Shown: positions 43,091 through 56,130 of the stretch, one piece after another
How the letters are laid out: every line of letters starts with the position of its first letter
How positions within the stretch are numbered: the stretch's first letter is position 1
Assembly (NCBI GenBank): GCA_037447655.1
Contig: JBBHKE010000159.1
Location: forward strand, 674,974-738,973
Source of the DNA: Zygnema cylindricum
Lineage: Eukaryota > Streptophyta > Zygnematophyceae > Zygnematales > Zygnemataceae
Direction of reading: 5' to 3'
DNA length: 64,000 nucleotides
Notes under the pieces: model-generated
Seen by the model: the letters and a program-made list of their open reading frames with translations, nothing else
The model's database searches: none
Told to the model about the DNA's origin: nothing
Program-made: the position numbers and the translations under genes

Positions 43091-43518
43091 CTTACCGGTT
43101 TTCGGGGCCATTGGGAGAGTTTCCTTCTTCTGAGTTTGGTCATCGTTGCAGTCCGGGGTATGTTCCCTTGCTTCACCATTATCATTTACTTATATCTTTA
43201 TTTCTATTCTCTGGGCAGGGTGATATTATTTAATCTGAAAGAGCCGATTTTTATTGTTTCTATTTTTTTGCGTGGGGTTATTTGCGTACTCTTGTGGTCC
43301 TCGTTGGGTTTCTGTCCGGAGGTCTTGTGGGCCGGATCGGACGACTATCATTCCCTTTCTATTATTTGGAGAGTGGTCAAGGGAGTAGCATTAAGTAGGC
43401 TTCAGGTGGAAAAAGCACAGTACTGAAAAAGCAACTGTCCCCTTTTGAGTTAAAGAGGATAGCTGGTTAGGGTAGTGTACTTTCATAAGGAGATTTAGTT
43501 CCTCTCTTCAGGATAGTC

Positions 43519-44283
43519 GTGGGCAGAGGGGATGATCAAGATCGGGATCTTACAGGTGTCAGTGAGGAAGAAAGCGGGAGGCAGGAAGTAGTGGCCCAAA
43601 AGGAAAAGTCACAGGTGCCCGAGGAAGCAATCCCCTTTGCTTCCGCTTTAAACATAGAGCAGTTTCTCAAGGGAATGATGCCTACGCCTGTCATAGTTGA
43701 GACTCCTCCGAAATAGCCAGAGAAGCAACCATCTCCCCCACCTCCACCGGTCTTTTCTCCCGAGAACTTCCCTACGTTGTCAAAAGCCGCCAAGGCTAGG
43801 GCTACGGGAAAGGATGAACGACATACCGGAGCTCCTCAATCCCGCAGAAAGGTTTTGGCACATAAGGAAACGGTTCTTGGCCAACTTCCCGAAGTGGTAC
43901 GGTATACCAAGTCTAAAGCTCCAATAGTGGAGACATACGTGGATCGTGAAATCTTGACAGATCCTAGTCGGCCTGGTCGTAAGGAAATTTTAGCTTTGCA
44001 CAATATCCATGAGTTAAAGGTAAAGAAGGAGCTTGTGCAGTTGGTTGCTAGGAGCGATCGAGCCCGGATCATTCGCCCCATGGGAGGTGAAGTTGAAATC
44101 CTAAGCAGTTCGTCTAAGAGCGGTTCTTCAACATTTGTGCGGGAGCAACACGGGAGGCCAGCGACTTCGCGTCAACAGCCCACCCTATCTCGAGACACTG
44201 CCACTAGTAAACAATTTAAAGGCCAGGTAACTTCTCGGGCCCGGGCAGGTGAAGAAACCAGCAAGCGAAAATTGCCAAAAACC
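43519..44283 (+). pseudogene. Gypsy gag N-terminal region, first piece
   Basis: Homologous to 39587-40320: QDRDLTG, SQVPEEA, FLKGMMPTPV, then TDPSRPGRKEILALH and ELKVKKELVQ. One in-frame TAG (43714). It is cut at 44283 by a solo copia LTR (TSD AAACC). 37 further bases of gag follow that LTR before the next insertion. Confidence 0.75.
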
Positions 44284-45330
44284 TGTAGAAATTAATGGTT
44301 TTTAAGTATTTTCTAGGTCTGAATAGAAATAAAGAAGCCGAGGCAGTCTACCTCTAACTTCTCTCTCCAACTCTCAAACTTTTCGCAGTCACTGAGAAAT
44401 TGGAGAGGAAGCTAGAGCCATGGCTACTTAGGCTATCCTGAGGTTTACTGGAAATTTATATTAGTCAAGGGATTAATTACTAAAAGGTATGTGCCGGCGA
44501 CAGGATTTGATCCTGGTACCTGCCGGCCGTCAAAGAGTAGATAGCCGGTAGCCTTAGCCGTTAAGTCTAGAAGTAGTCTTACATAGTTTATACTACGATA
44601 ATGATTTAAACATGTACACGTAGGATAAATCATTTAACTATAACTGTTAACGGGATACATAGATATGGTAGTGTAAAAGTACGAATCGCGGTAAGGATAA
44701 CAAATCAATACCGCGCATTGATTTCGTAAGCGAAACAAATACCGCGCATGTATTTATTACGGCTACGATCAAATGCGAGTTTAATCGGACGGCCGAAATT
44801 ACCGCCGAGATCGCGGAAGGAGAATTCGGCGGTTTATGGGCATCGCCACATCGGATGACACGTGGCGATGTAACATTGGAGCGCGGCATCTCTGAGGATT
44901 AAATGAGCGAATCCGGATATTCCACGTGTGGACATTAAGGGCATGTCGTACAATGTCCGTACATAAAGTACACCGGTAGCTGTACTTTTGCATACCAAAC
45001 TGTATTCTGATTGGTTCCGTACATCAGTAGATAGAGTCTGTGAGAGGGATAGGACTTAGAAAAATTAGAAGATAGGACCCTCTCTCCCAGAGAGCTTTTG
45101 TACAAAAGGTCAACTTTGACCCGTTATAACTTACTGCTCAGGGTAGCAAATTCAGAGATTCTTTTTGCTATCAACTCAGGGGAGTCTTGCCTTCACAGGG
45201 GTGAGGGTGGTCAGAGTATTTGTCTGCCACAGTGGCAGTTATTTTTGCTTAAACACAAAGGGTCAGGATTATCCTAGAGGCTTCTTGGAAGCTGTTCACT
45301 GTGAGGACTTATAGAGGTCTCAGAGTTTCA
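44284..45330 (+). repeat. Solo copia LTR, TSD AAACC
   Basis: 1,047 bases, TGTAGAAATTAATGG to CAGAGTTTCA, flanked by AAACC (44279-44283 and 45331-45335). It is a product of LTR-LTR recombination. It lies 37 bases upstream of the complete copia element, and gag sequence is continuous across both. Confidence 0.93.
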
Positions 45331-45367
45331 AAACCAAGATAGATTTCCGGTTCAACCATAGGGATAG

Positions 45368-46417
45368 TGTAGAAATTAATGGTTTTAAAGTATTTTCTAG
45401 GTCTGAATAGAAATAAAGAAGTCGAGGCAGTCTACCTCTAACTTCTCTCTCCAAACTCTCAAACTTGTCGCAGTCACTGAGAAATTGGAGAGGAAGCTAG
45501 AGCCATGGCTACCTAGGCTATCCTGAGGTTTACGGGAAATTTATACTAGTTAGGGGATTATTTACTAAAAAGCATTTATGCCGGCCACAGGATTTGATCC
45601 TTGTACCTGCCGGCCGCAGATAGTAGATAGCCGGTATCCTTAGCCGTTAAGTCTAGAAGTAGTCTTACACAATATGTAGTACGATAATTAATTAAACATT
45701 AATTTGTATGATAAATCATTTAACTATAATAGTTAACGGGATACATAGATCTGGTATGTAAAAGTACCATTTGCAGTACGGAAAAGAAATCAATACCGCG
45801 CATAGATATTGTAAGCGAAACAAATACAGCGCATGTATTTATTACGGCTACGATCAAATACGAGTTTAATCGGACGGCCGGAATTAGCGTCCGGATCGCG
45901 GAAGAAGAATTCGGCGGTTTGTGGGCATCGCCACATCGGATGACACGTGGCGATGTTACATTGGAGCGCGGCATCTCCGAGGATTAAATGAGCGAATCCG
46001 GATATTCCACGTGTGGACATTAAGGGCATGTTGTACAATGTCCGTACATAAAGTACACCGACAGCTGTACTTTTGCGTACGGAACTATAATCTGATTAGT
46101 TCCGTACATCAGTAGATAGAGTCTGTGAGAGAGATAGGACTTAGAAAATATTAGAAGATAGGACACTCTCTCCCAGAGAGCTTCTATACAAAAGGTCAAC
46201 TTTGACCCTCCATAACTTACTGCTCAGAGGAGCAAATTCAGAAATTCTTTTTGCTATCGACTTAGGGGAGTCTTCTCTTAACATGGGTGAAGTTGGTCAG
46301 AGTTTTTGTCTGTCAGGGTTGCAGTTATTGTTGCTAAAACACAAAGGGGTCAGGGTTATCCTAGAGGCTTTTTACAAGCTGTCCACTCTGAGGACTTATG
46401 GAGGTCTCAGAGTTTCA
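45368..46417 (+). repeat. 5' LTR of copia copy at 45368
   Basis: 1,050 bases ending GAGTTTCA. ATG at 46398 near its end opens the gag frame (MEVSEFQV, then MGPPSRVP), so translation could begin inside the LTR. Confidence 0.93.
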
Positions 46418-49400
46418 GGTTATGGGCCCACCCTCTAGGGTACCAATCTTTAATAGAACTGGCTTCATATACTGGGAAAGTATGATGATAGGAGCTTCAT
46501 GCGAAAAAAGGTTTAGGGGGATAGTGAGTGGACGGTTGGGGTGCCCATCAAGTCTTCGAATTCCTCCAGGGTTTGGAGGAAGCACATTCACCAAGAAAGA
46601 GGATCCACCTTCAACGGAAGAAACAAAAGAAGGAGAGGTGGTGGACAAAGGAAAGGAGAAGGAGGGAACCACACCAATAGCAACTGGTTCGGCATTCATA
46701 TCACCTATTCCGAGGAACGAGGAGAATGATACTGAAACATGGGACTTCAACAAATATGGCGGCAAAGAACTTCATCCTACGCCATCTCACTCAAGGACTT
46801 GCATGTCCTCATTTGCAGGTAGAGAGGGCATCCGATCTTTGGATGGCTCTCATAGAGATGTACCGAAGTGGTACGATTCAGCAACAACAGTTCGCTGATC
46901 AGAAAGTTAAGGAGTATGTATACAAAGGGGAAAATATGTTGGATTTTTGCAATGAGCTTGCTACACTCTTCCTGGAGCTAGAGAAGTGCGGGAAAAGATT
47001 TTAGTGAAAAAGAAAAAGTTAACTGTTTACTAATGAAGTTACCTGATGAATTCGAGAACATAGTCAACCGTGTGCAGGACTTGCCGGACTCAAGGTGGAT
47101 ATGGAACTCAGTGGTAGGGATGATTCTCGTTCGAGAGAATACGATTGAGATCCGAAGGGGAGGAAAGAGTGGCCAAGCCTTGGCAACAGCGACCGATTGG
47201 AGGAACAAGGATTCCCGGAAACCAGTCGGAAACTATGGGGGTAGGGAGCAGAAAAAACAGGTTGGCGAGTTCGAACCAAGGGCTCCCAAAGGTTTATGTC
47301 ATTTTTGTAAGAAACCGGGGCACTATATGGCAGAGTGCACCAAGCTAACCGAGCTTCGGTTAAAGGAGGGGCAGACCGGTGGTACCCCGAGAGGAAAGAA
47401 AAAGGCCCTTGTCACACAGGTACTTGAGGCGGAATCCGAGGACGAGGACGATGAGCTCCTTTTGGATGAGGAGTTGGAGGCGAAAAATGAGGTTGAAATT
47501 CCACGAAGGCAGAAATGTGCTTACGGTGGTTTGAAAGGTGAAGCAAGCCGGATTATAGATTCACGTGCCTCCATGCACATGTGTAAGGATAGGCACCTGT
47601 TCACTAAGATAAGAAAGATTCCCACCGTAGAGATAGAGTACAGGGATGGGAGAATAGTCACCACTACTCTTGTAGGATCGGTAGATCTGAAAGTGTTAGT
47701 AGAAGGAAAGACATCCATATTAACATTCTCCGATGTATTGTTTATTCCGGAGCTGAACAAAAACCTTATTTCTACATCTATATTAGATGATAATGGTTTT
47801 TTTACTAGCATTAGGGAAGGAGTCTGTACTGCTAGTTTTGAGAAGGATGTCTATTTCATTGCTAAGAAAGGTAGCCATGGGATGTTTAGGCTGATCTTAA
47901 GTAATGAAACAAAGAAACTTTATTATGCAGGTGTTCATGATATTATGATGTGGCATAAAAGGCTTGGGCATGTGAATCTAGATAAGTTAAGAGAGATGAA
48001 AAAGATGGGAGTGGTGGAAGGGATTCAGTTCAGTGAGAGTGATGATATAAGTGATTGTAGTGGATGTGCTCAAGGTAAAGCACACTGATTACCCTTTCCT
48101 AAAACAACCACTTATAAGGGAGAAAAAATTCTAGATCTAGTACACACAGATATTTGGGGCCCGGCTAGAGTGCCCTCACCGGGGGGGAAGAGATTTATGA
48201 TGACTATAACTGATGATTGGTCTCGGTATTCTCGGGTGTATTTTTTGAAAAACAAGTCAGAAGCTCAGGTTTGTTTTAGACAATATAAAGCATGGAGCGA
48301 AAAACTCCATGAAACTCCAATCAAGAGAGTAAGGAGTGACAATGGTGGAGAGTATACTTCTAATCAGTTTGAGGATTTTCGGAGGGAAGATGGGGTCCAA
48401 CCCCAAAAGACAGTTCCAGAAAATCCGGAACAGAATGGGGTAGCTGAAAGGTTAAATAGAACACTAAGTGAAAGTGCTAGAAGTATGTTGTCGGATAAGA
48501 AGATAGGAAAAATGTTTTGGGCAGAAGCAATGAACTGTGCTAATTACCTCAAAAATAGAGTTCTTACTTCAGCTATAAAAGATCAAACACCTTATGAGAG
48601 ATGGACAGGCCGGAAACCAGACTTATCTCACTTAAAGGTTTTCGGCAGTCAAGTATTCAGTCTAGATACATATCTGTCTAATTGGAAGCTAGATCCTAAA
48701 GGAAAACCGGGATACCTATTAGGATATGATAAGGATGTTAAAGGATATAGAGTTTATGATCTAAAAAGAGAAGATATAATCTTAGTAAAGCATCTAGTAG
48801 TTATGGATGAATGAAAGTCTGTGGATCTTTTCAAATATACAAAGTCAGTAAAAATCAGATTTGAGTCAGAAAATTCCGATGACTTTGAGCTCCCTAACTA
48901 TCCGGGTTTTAGAGACGATCACATTCTTGCAGGAACAAATCAGACTGAAAAGGACTCGGCTGTGGAAACTCTAGTAACAACTCTACCTGAAGCAGAAGAC
49001 GTGGTGGAAATTGATTCGGAATCAAGGGATAGGGGAGAAGTCGAGTTTGTTCGAAAGAATCCACGAGAACCATCTATTTCAGCCTCGGATTTAGAGGGGG
49101 GGAGGAGAAGTAGCAAAAGACTGCAAGAAAAACAGGTCAATAACAAGGTAACTAAACTATCTCATCAAGATGAACCTCAAACTTATGAAGAGGCGTTGAC
49201 TTGTCCAGAAAGAAACCGGTGGAAGACAGCCATCAATGAGGAGATGGCCTCAATCATGGCAGCCGATACTTGGGAGCTGGTGGACTGTCCACCTAACCGA
49301 AAACCAATCGGTTGTAAGTGGGTTTTCAAATTAAAACTGAACCCTGATAACACAATCGAGCGCTACAAGGCCCGGTTAGTGGCAAAGGGATTTACACAAA

Positions 49401-50754
49401 AATAGGGAATTGACTACGAGGAAACCTTTGCCCCGGTGGTCATATTTCCCTCCGTCCGCATACTTCTCAGCTTGGCAGCAGCGGAAGATATGGAAGTGCA
49501 CCAGATGGACATCAAGACAGCCTTTTTGCATGGAGAATTGGAAGAGGAGATCTTCATGCGACAACCCAAAGGGGTTTGTGGAGGAAGGAGAGGAGAGTAA
49601 GGTATGCCGGCTGATTAAATCTCTTTATGGTTTGAAACAGGCGCCTCGACAGTGGAATAAGAAGCTTGATGAGTTTCTTACCGGTTTGGGATATATCTAG
49701 ATCAGCTCAGATCACTCAATCTATGTTTTAGAAGATGAGGAAGGTTTTATATTTATTGCAATTTATGTTGATGATTTGCTTGTTTTAAGTAAATCAATGG
49801 AAAAAATTAATAAACTGAAAACCAATCTTAAGGGGAGATTTGAAATGAAGGATATGGGGGAAGCAAAATATATTTTGGGAATTCAAGTAGAAAGAGACAG
49901 AAAATGAAAAATTATAAGATTGACTCAAAATGAAGCAATAGGGAACATGCTTGAAAAATTTCAAATGGATAAAGCTAATAGTTGTACAACTCCAATGGAG
50001 TTGAAGAAGGGAAGTGAGGGGAGTGAGGAAGGAGTCGTAGTCTTAGACAAGGAATTATCTCCTGAAGAACAAAAGTTAATGCAAACTATTCCTTACAGGC
50101 AAGTAGTGGGAAGCCTAATCTATTTTATGAATTGTATCCGGCCGAATTTAACTGCAGTTGTATGAGTGTTGAGTAGAAGTCTAAATGCTCCCACTAAGAG
50201 CGATTGGGAGGCGACTAAGAGAGTCCTTAGATATTTGATAGGAATTAGGGATCTATGGTTGCATTTGGGTGGGGAAAATACTGATATCACTACTTCGAGT
50301 GATGCCACTTATGGTGATGCTCCGATGAGCAGATGCACTTCTGGATATGTATTATATGTGGGTGATGGGGCTTGCTGTTGGAGTAGCAAACAGCAAAAGG
50401 TTATTGCTCAGTCCACCATGGAGGCTGAGTATATGGCCTCTTGCTCTGCTGTAAAAGAATTGATGTGGGTCAAGTCTTTGCTTGGTGAGCTTGGTCATCT
50501 TAAGAGTGGTGTGCAGAAATATTTTGTGATAATCAGGCAGCAATTGCTATTTCTGCCAATCGTAAACATCATTTTAAAGCCAAACACATGGACATTAGAC
50601 TCAGCTTTGTTAGAGAGAAAGTAGAAAATATAATAATCAGTTTAGAGTACCGACCAGATAGTGAGATGGTAGCAGATATGATGACCAAACTTGTGCCTTC
50701 CCCTAAGCTAATTTTCTGCAGGGAGAAGTGTTGTCTGAAATTAAAGATTGACTA
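46398..50754 (+). pseudogene. Copia gag-pol with several stops and frameshifts
   Basis: Same domains as the copy at 19228: gag, CCHC (CHFCKKPGHYMAEC, 47299-47340), protease (here DSRA in place of DSGA), integrase, RT with YVDD (about 49766), RNase H with STMEAEYMASC. Defects: a one-base insertion near 46750, a frame change near 46980, TGA near 48086 and 48812, TAG at 49403, an extra base near 49571, TAG near 49698, TGA near 49906 and 50163, and a missing base near 50518. The protease change of the catalytic-triad glycine (DSGA to DSRA) would itself inactivate it. Confidence 0.93.
46418..46430 (+). promoter_or_regulatory. Primer-binding site, half-tRNA type
   Basis: GGTTATGGGCCCA, identical to 19224-19236, complementary to the initiator tRNA-Met anticodon stem-loop. 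It lies within the gag reading frame that starts at 46398. Confidence 0.85.
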
Positions 50755-50768
50755 GAAAATAAGGGGAG
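50755..50768 (+). promoter_or_regulatory. Polypurine tract of copia copy at 45368
   Basis: GAAAATAAGGGGAG immediately precedes the 3' LTR, as in the copy at 18187. Confidence 0.85.
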
Positions 50769-51821
50769 TGTAGAAATGAATGGTTTTAAGTATTTTCTAG
50801 GTCTGAATAGAAATAAAGAAGCTGAGGCAGTCTACCTCTAACTTCTCTCTCCAAACTCTCAAACTTGTCGCAGTCACTGAGAAATTGGAGAGGAAGCTAG
50901 AGCCATGGCTACCTAGGCTATCCTCAGGTTTACGGGAAATTTATACTAGTTAGGGGATTATTTACTAAAAAGCATTTATGCCGGCCCCAGGATTTGATCC
51001 TTGTACCTCCCGGCCGACAGATAGTAGATAGCCGGTATCCTTAGCCGTTAAGTCTAGAAGAAGTCTTACGCAATATGTAGTACGATAATTAATTAAACAT
51101 TAATTCGTAGGATAAATCATTTAACTATAATTGTTAACGGGATACATAGATCTAGTATGTAAAAGTACGATTTGCGGTACGGAAAAGAAATCAATACCGC
51201 GCATATATTTTGTAAGCGAAACAAATACCGCACATGTATTTATTACGGCTACAATCAAAAAATACGAGTTTAATCGGACAGCCGGAATTAGCGCCGAGAT
51301 CGCGCAAGAAGAATGCGGCGGTTTGTGGGCATCGCCACATCGGATGACACGTGGCGATGTTACATTGGAGCGCGGCATCTCCGAGGATTAAAGGAGCGAA
51401 TCCGGACATACCACGTGTCGACAGTTAGGCCATGTCGTACAGTGTCCGTACATAAAGTACACCGGCAGCTGTATTTTTGCGTACGGAACTATAATCTGAT
51501 TGGTTCTGTACATCAGTAGATAGAGTCTGTGAGAGAGATAGGACTTAGAAAAAATTAGAAGATAATACCCTCTCTCCCAGAGAGCTTCTGTACAAAAGGT
51601 CAACTTTGACCCTCCATAACTTGCTGCTTAGGGGAGCAAATTCAAAGATTCTTTTTGCTATTGACTCAGGGGAGTCTTGTCTTCACAGGGGTGAAGTTGG
51701 TCAGAGTTTTTGTCTGTCAGGGTGGCAATTATTTTTGCTGAAACACAAAGGGGTCAGGGTTATCCTAGAGGTTTCTTGGAAGCTGTCCACTCTGAGGACT
51801 TATGGAGGTCTCAGAGTTTCA
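50769..51821 (+). repeat. 3' LTR of copia copy at 45368
   Basis: 1,053 bases, TGTAGAAATGAATGG to GAGTTTCA, very similar to 45368-46417. Followed by TSD GATAG and the remainder of the gypsy gag. Confidence 0.93.
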
Positions 51822-51826
51822 GATAG

Positions 51827-53613
51827 CAAAGGCCGATTTGCTCCCCTAGTGAAAAAGGAGCCTTTCTTTCATTCCACCTCAGTTTCGCCAACCATTTCTC
51901 CCTCAGCGCCGGTGGTTCGCCCTTCCGAAGGATTTTGCGTTCGAGACCTACAAACCCCGAGGTACCCGGTTTAGGGATTGTTGATCTCTCGGGTGTGGTG
52001 AGCAGTACCCAGAAACTCGTGGATATCCTCCGATCGCAGAGTCACGCTATGGCGGGGGTCGGGCCCGTCACAATAGACTGGGATGCTCTGGAAGAAGAAA
52101 GGAAAAAAGCGTTGGAACAGGATCTGCTCCTAATACGGGAGGCTAAACGGAGATCAGGGTGAATCCTTAAAGGACAAGTATCTCCTTCTCTTAGAACAGG
52201 TACCTCGATAAAAGGACAACATCCAGCACAGGCTGTTTTTCTGAGACAAGTGTTGGTACTGAAGATGAAGAAGATGCAGCAGTAGTCATCGTAGAACAAA
52301 TCAAGAGAGGAAGCTTCCACAAATACCGATGGCTGAACAGCAACTTTGACAGACTATAACTTTCAGAAAAACGCTCCAAACGTCCTGAAAATTTTCCACA
52401 ATGTAGATAACATACAAAGAAACACTCACACAAAATTTCAATCAATTCCGCTCACAAATCTGTGAGATATGTAGAAATGAAATTACATAAAACTGAGTGT
52501 ACAGTTTTCATATCATTTGTTCCTAAAAATCAAATTCACTAAGTCCTACTTTTATACACCGAAACTACACTAAGCTGTACGGAGGCATTCCAGCCGTACA
52601 TCTAACATTCTATCACACATATTTACACCGAAGTTCAGACAACGTAAAGTGATAATGATCTAGTCACGCCTCGTCACTATTTGTTGGCGGCGGCTGTCAG
52701 CGGTCCGATTAGAGGATTTGGCACCGTAGAATTGACTTCACGAAGTCCAGTGGTCCTGCCGAATTTCCGTACGTCCACGGAGGACATACTCACGCATTCT
52801 CCCAAGTGACGACACGTGTCCCAAGTGTGAATGAACCGTGAACTCCCAACTTCACTGTCACACTAATTTCGGTAAGTACTGAACCGAACTCAACCAAAAA
52901 TAGCTTAAGTCCTGAACAGCTCTCTCTCACAGCTGAGGCATAAAGAGGACTAAAGCTTTCTAAAAACAACACAGGCCACCCCTTGTGCTATGCGAGATCT
53001 CAGGGCATCACCGGAACCCGGACAAAAATCTCCTCTTCCGCGGGAAAGGGAGGACACAACAGGGGCTAACAAAAAGGGGTTGGGTGTAGATCCACCGAGT
53101 AATCAGGTAGACGCGTCCACAGAGCTTCCTACATTTGTCTTGGTGGCGGGATCTTCTACAGTGGAGGCCGTGGTACAACTACAACCCGACAAGAGACTCC
53201 ACATTTCCCTCGGACTGACCACTCCTCCTCCATCACCACCTCACGCATCCTCTCTTTCCCCTCCCTTCTCCTTAGCTGCAGCAGTTTGTGGGTATCCAGA
53301 TCCGCCTGTTCTACCTTACAAATACACCGTTTACTCACCTCCTCACTGGCGATCCCCATCCTTCAGTGCCGGAACTCCCTTGCCCAAAGATTCTGAAAGG
53401 CGGTATAGGAGACAGACACCCTTCAGGAGACAGACACACTTGCCTCTGAGCTTCCAGCCGTCTCCTTCTACATCGCCAGCCATCTCCCGGAGGCCTCGAC
53501 CTTGCCTGCACATTCCATCGGTGGAGATAGTGTTAAGGGGAGAACAATCTTCTTCGAATATAGAGGAGCAGGCGATCTACCATCTTCTTCAAGAGCAGGA
53601 CCTTCCTCCGTAG
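51827..53613 (+). pseudogene. Gypsy gag N-terminal region, later pieces
   Basis: 51827-52228 continues the gag after the copia insertion (DSKGRFAPLVKKEP, then a frame change near 51935 and DWDALEEERKKALEQDLLLI). A solo LTR then splits it (52234-52971), and it resumes at 52977 with LRASPEPGQKSPLPREREDT, PTFVLVAGSSTVEAVVQLQP and a Pro/Ser-rich tail. The parallel intact stretch in the other copy is 40388-41177. The product is the probable N-terminal gag extension. Confidence 0.72.
52234..52971 (+). repeat. Solo LTR (TGTT...AACA family), TSD CAGGC
   Basis: 738 bases starting TGTTTTTCTGAGACAAG and ending CTAAAAACAACA; CAGGC duplicated at 52229-52233 and 52972-52976. Same family as 32079-32829. 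It is the third nested insertion in this gypsy copy. Confidence 0.92.
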
Positions 53614-53775
53614 GAGAAGGAATCACTGTTACTACAACCGCACTTCATATTGGAGGAGGGACCAGTTCGGATCCTAAGATTTAGGACCCCAGAGCAGTCT
53701 CATCGGCTCAGTTTGTAAGTCCCACCGGACAGGCCTCACCACGGTTCATCAGTACTACAGAGGAGGAAAAAAAAA

Positions 53776-55040
53776 TGGGGGACGTTCGGATCTTCACTGG
53801 GGATAACTACGGGATCGCTTTTTCTAATTTCGAACTAATGTGGAAATCTTTGACATAATCTGAAATTAACAAATACAGGGGTGGAGCCATCCCACCGGAT
53901 TTCGAAACAACTCTTTTTCCAATGATGGTCAATTATTTAGCCGGGGGGGCGTTGGCCGATTATAAGGAGCGTCTACCCTTGTTGATGGCTTCAGTATAAA
54001 ATTATCAAATCCAGACTTGGACGCCATAGTTTTTCAAGCAGCCGCTGACTTGGCTGTCGCCGCCGCAGCTCCTATCACAGCCACATTCACTATGGACATG
54101 AAGCTGTAGGCCCAAGGTGGGGCCTATGTCAATCATCTCCAGGCCGTCCCAGTCGCCGAGGCAGCCACTGGGATGATTGCCAATCCAACTCCCTGCACGA
54201 CCCTCTTGGACGCCGGAGACTCCTTTATACACAAAAGGAACGAAATAACAATCAAGGAGTTCACCGACTTCCTATGTTTGAAGAATGAAACCCCTCAGAC
54301 TCTTTTCAACCGACTCTCCAGCCTCTATGAGAAGACCAAATTGTCCACCATCGATACGCCAGCAATGGCCACCAAATATTATGTGGCTGTTCGAAATTCA
54401 TTCGGGCCTACCGGGCAGGCAGCTCTACACAATTCGAGTTCCAATTAGGCTATACACAACAGGAATCCTACGGCGCTAGAAATTTCATTGGCGGCAATGA
54501 AGTTATATGACCATTTTGTCAACAACGATGCTAGAGAAAAGGCTGTTACCGGAAAAGCAATAGCCAACTTTGCAAGTTTTGCGGGGGAATCTTTTCTTAG
54601 CAAGAGGAACAAACTGAACTTCAAGCTTTGCTGAAGCTCAAAGGAAAACAGGAAGTTGAAACTAGACCCGAACCCGCTATGGGGGCTGATGAAAAATTTT
54701 ATCTTTACAATTGCCTGAACTGCAACCAAATTGGTCACGAGTGCAAAAGATGCCCCAGGAAACTCAACCCAGGACTCTCGATGAAGCAAAAAGAGTTTGA
54801 AAAGGAATGTGCAAAAAGAACCCGAAGGCAGCAAGAACACAAGCACGGAGGCGGAGGAGGGGACCGCCCACCGGTCATTAGAGACACCTATAAACGTACT
54901 CCCCACTCTCAGATGACTAAGATGTCCCAATCTCAGTTGAGACAAATCCGACTTCCTAAATTTGATGATGCTCAGATCTTACAACTGAGGGATCGAAATG
55001 TGAGGCTTGTGGTTTCATAGGGCACAAAGAACGGCAATGT
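53776..55040 (+). pseudogene. Gypsy gag: capsid and two CCHC zinc knuckles
   Basis: MGDVRIFTGDNYGIAFSNFE opens a capsid-like domain (TGDNY...F...W.S), and the capsid C-terminal region includes FLCLKNETPQTLFNRLSSLY. Two nucleocapsid knuckles follow: CLNCNQIGHECKRC (about 54718-54759) and CEACGFIGHKERQC (54999-55040), both CX2CX4HX4C. Stops at 53856 (TAA), 53997 (TAA), 54107 (TAG) and 54446 (TAG), and frame changes (for example between the knuckles), break it. It would coat the RNA and form the particle in an intact copy. Confidence 0.8.
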
Positions 55041-56130
55041 TTCCGGAAGTTCGGGGTCCCAAAAGACATGCTGCAACACGCACTCTTCACAGGCGAAGGG
55101 GAAACAACAGTTAATCCTCCACCACTGCAACTTTTATATCCATGGGAACGTCGATCTCCTGATGAACCTAGACACAGTACGTCGACATAGGAACATATCA
55201 TCCAACAACAGAGCACTCAATTAGCCGCCTTGGCAGTAGAACTGGCTCCTCTCCGCATGGGATCAAATGCTCGCACCCCACGACCTCTGACGCCAGCTCA
55301 CAAACTGCAGAAACAAAAACATGAACTCCTGCAAAAGCTAGCAGAACTGGAACAACAAACCACGGTGGGTGGTGATGATGATGACCTAATGGGATGGGAT
55401 ATAGAGCCTCCAAAGGCTCATCATGCCCGGACATTTCTATCCGGAGCTTAGAACGTTGGAGTGAGGACAGTCGTAGGCAACTGCGCGCTACAATGTCCTC
55501 TTAGAGAAAGGACAAAGAGCCGATGGAACGAAGGGACCACAACCGCAAAGCCACCGATCCTTTATCCTTCAAACCCAGAGCGGTCCTCTTGAACAGTGAC
55601 ATTGGGCTGGGCCTAAAGCCGACTCATCCGCCTCCCCCCGCCCCAAAGAAACTTCCCCCTGGTTTTGAAGATTTTAAAAAACCCAAGCCGGAAAAAGATC
55701 CTTCAACCAGTGAGACAGATCAGGAATGGTTCAACCGATACTTGGCTGAAAGACCAACAACAGATCCGCCGATGACACCTCGAACACGAAATTTTGACAA
55801 AGAAAGTGAGGAAGCAGAGGGGGGGGAACAAGAGAAATCAGAAGACGACGATTCGCCCATTTTATCGCCGAAAGCTCTCCCTCCTTCGTCTAAGCCGGCA
55901 GTAATGCTAGTACGTCACTTGATGCTCTACGCTTTGACTCACGTCAAAACGCTATCCTCCTCCCAAAATTTGCCCAAACAAACACTCATATAGACATAGG
56001 GGAAGAGATTCACACCAAGAGGGAAATGGTCGCGTTGGCAGAACCACCCAAGACAAGCTTCATGGCCGCAGAACCAACAACTTCTATGGCGGATAGAGAT
56101 TATAAGGCCCTGTAAGTGGCTCTTATTCTT
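55041..56130 (+). pseudogene. Gag-protease linker, Pro- and acid-rich
   Basis: Open pieces at 55230-55451 (LTPAHKLQKQKHELLQKLAEL, a probable coiled coil) and 55523-55993 (PTHPPPPAPKKLPPGFEDFK, then an acidic stretch EEAEGGEQEKSEDDD). No enzyme domain is seen. It joins the knuckles to the protease in the original polyprotein. Confidence 0.55.

Larger units (their letters stand above)
45368..51821 (+). mobile_element. Complete Ty1/copia element (6.45 kb), TSD GATAG
   Basis: LTRs 45368-46417 and 50769-51821; GATAG at 45363-45367 and 51822-51826. The intervening gag-pol is a close relative of that at 19228. The target is the gypsy gag; rejoining the flanks restores similarity to 40388 onward (CAYAGGGATAGCAA). 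It also differs from the copy at 18187 in LTR details (RACATTAATTYGTA block; TACAAAAGGTCAAC in place of the TATA). Confidence 0.95.
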
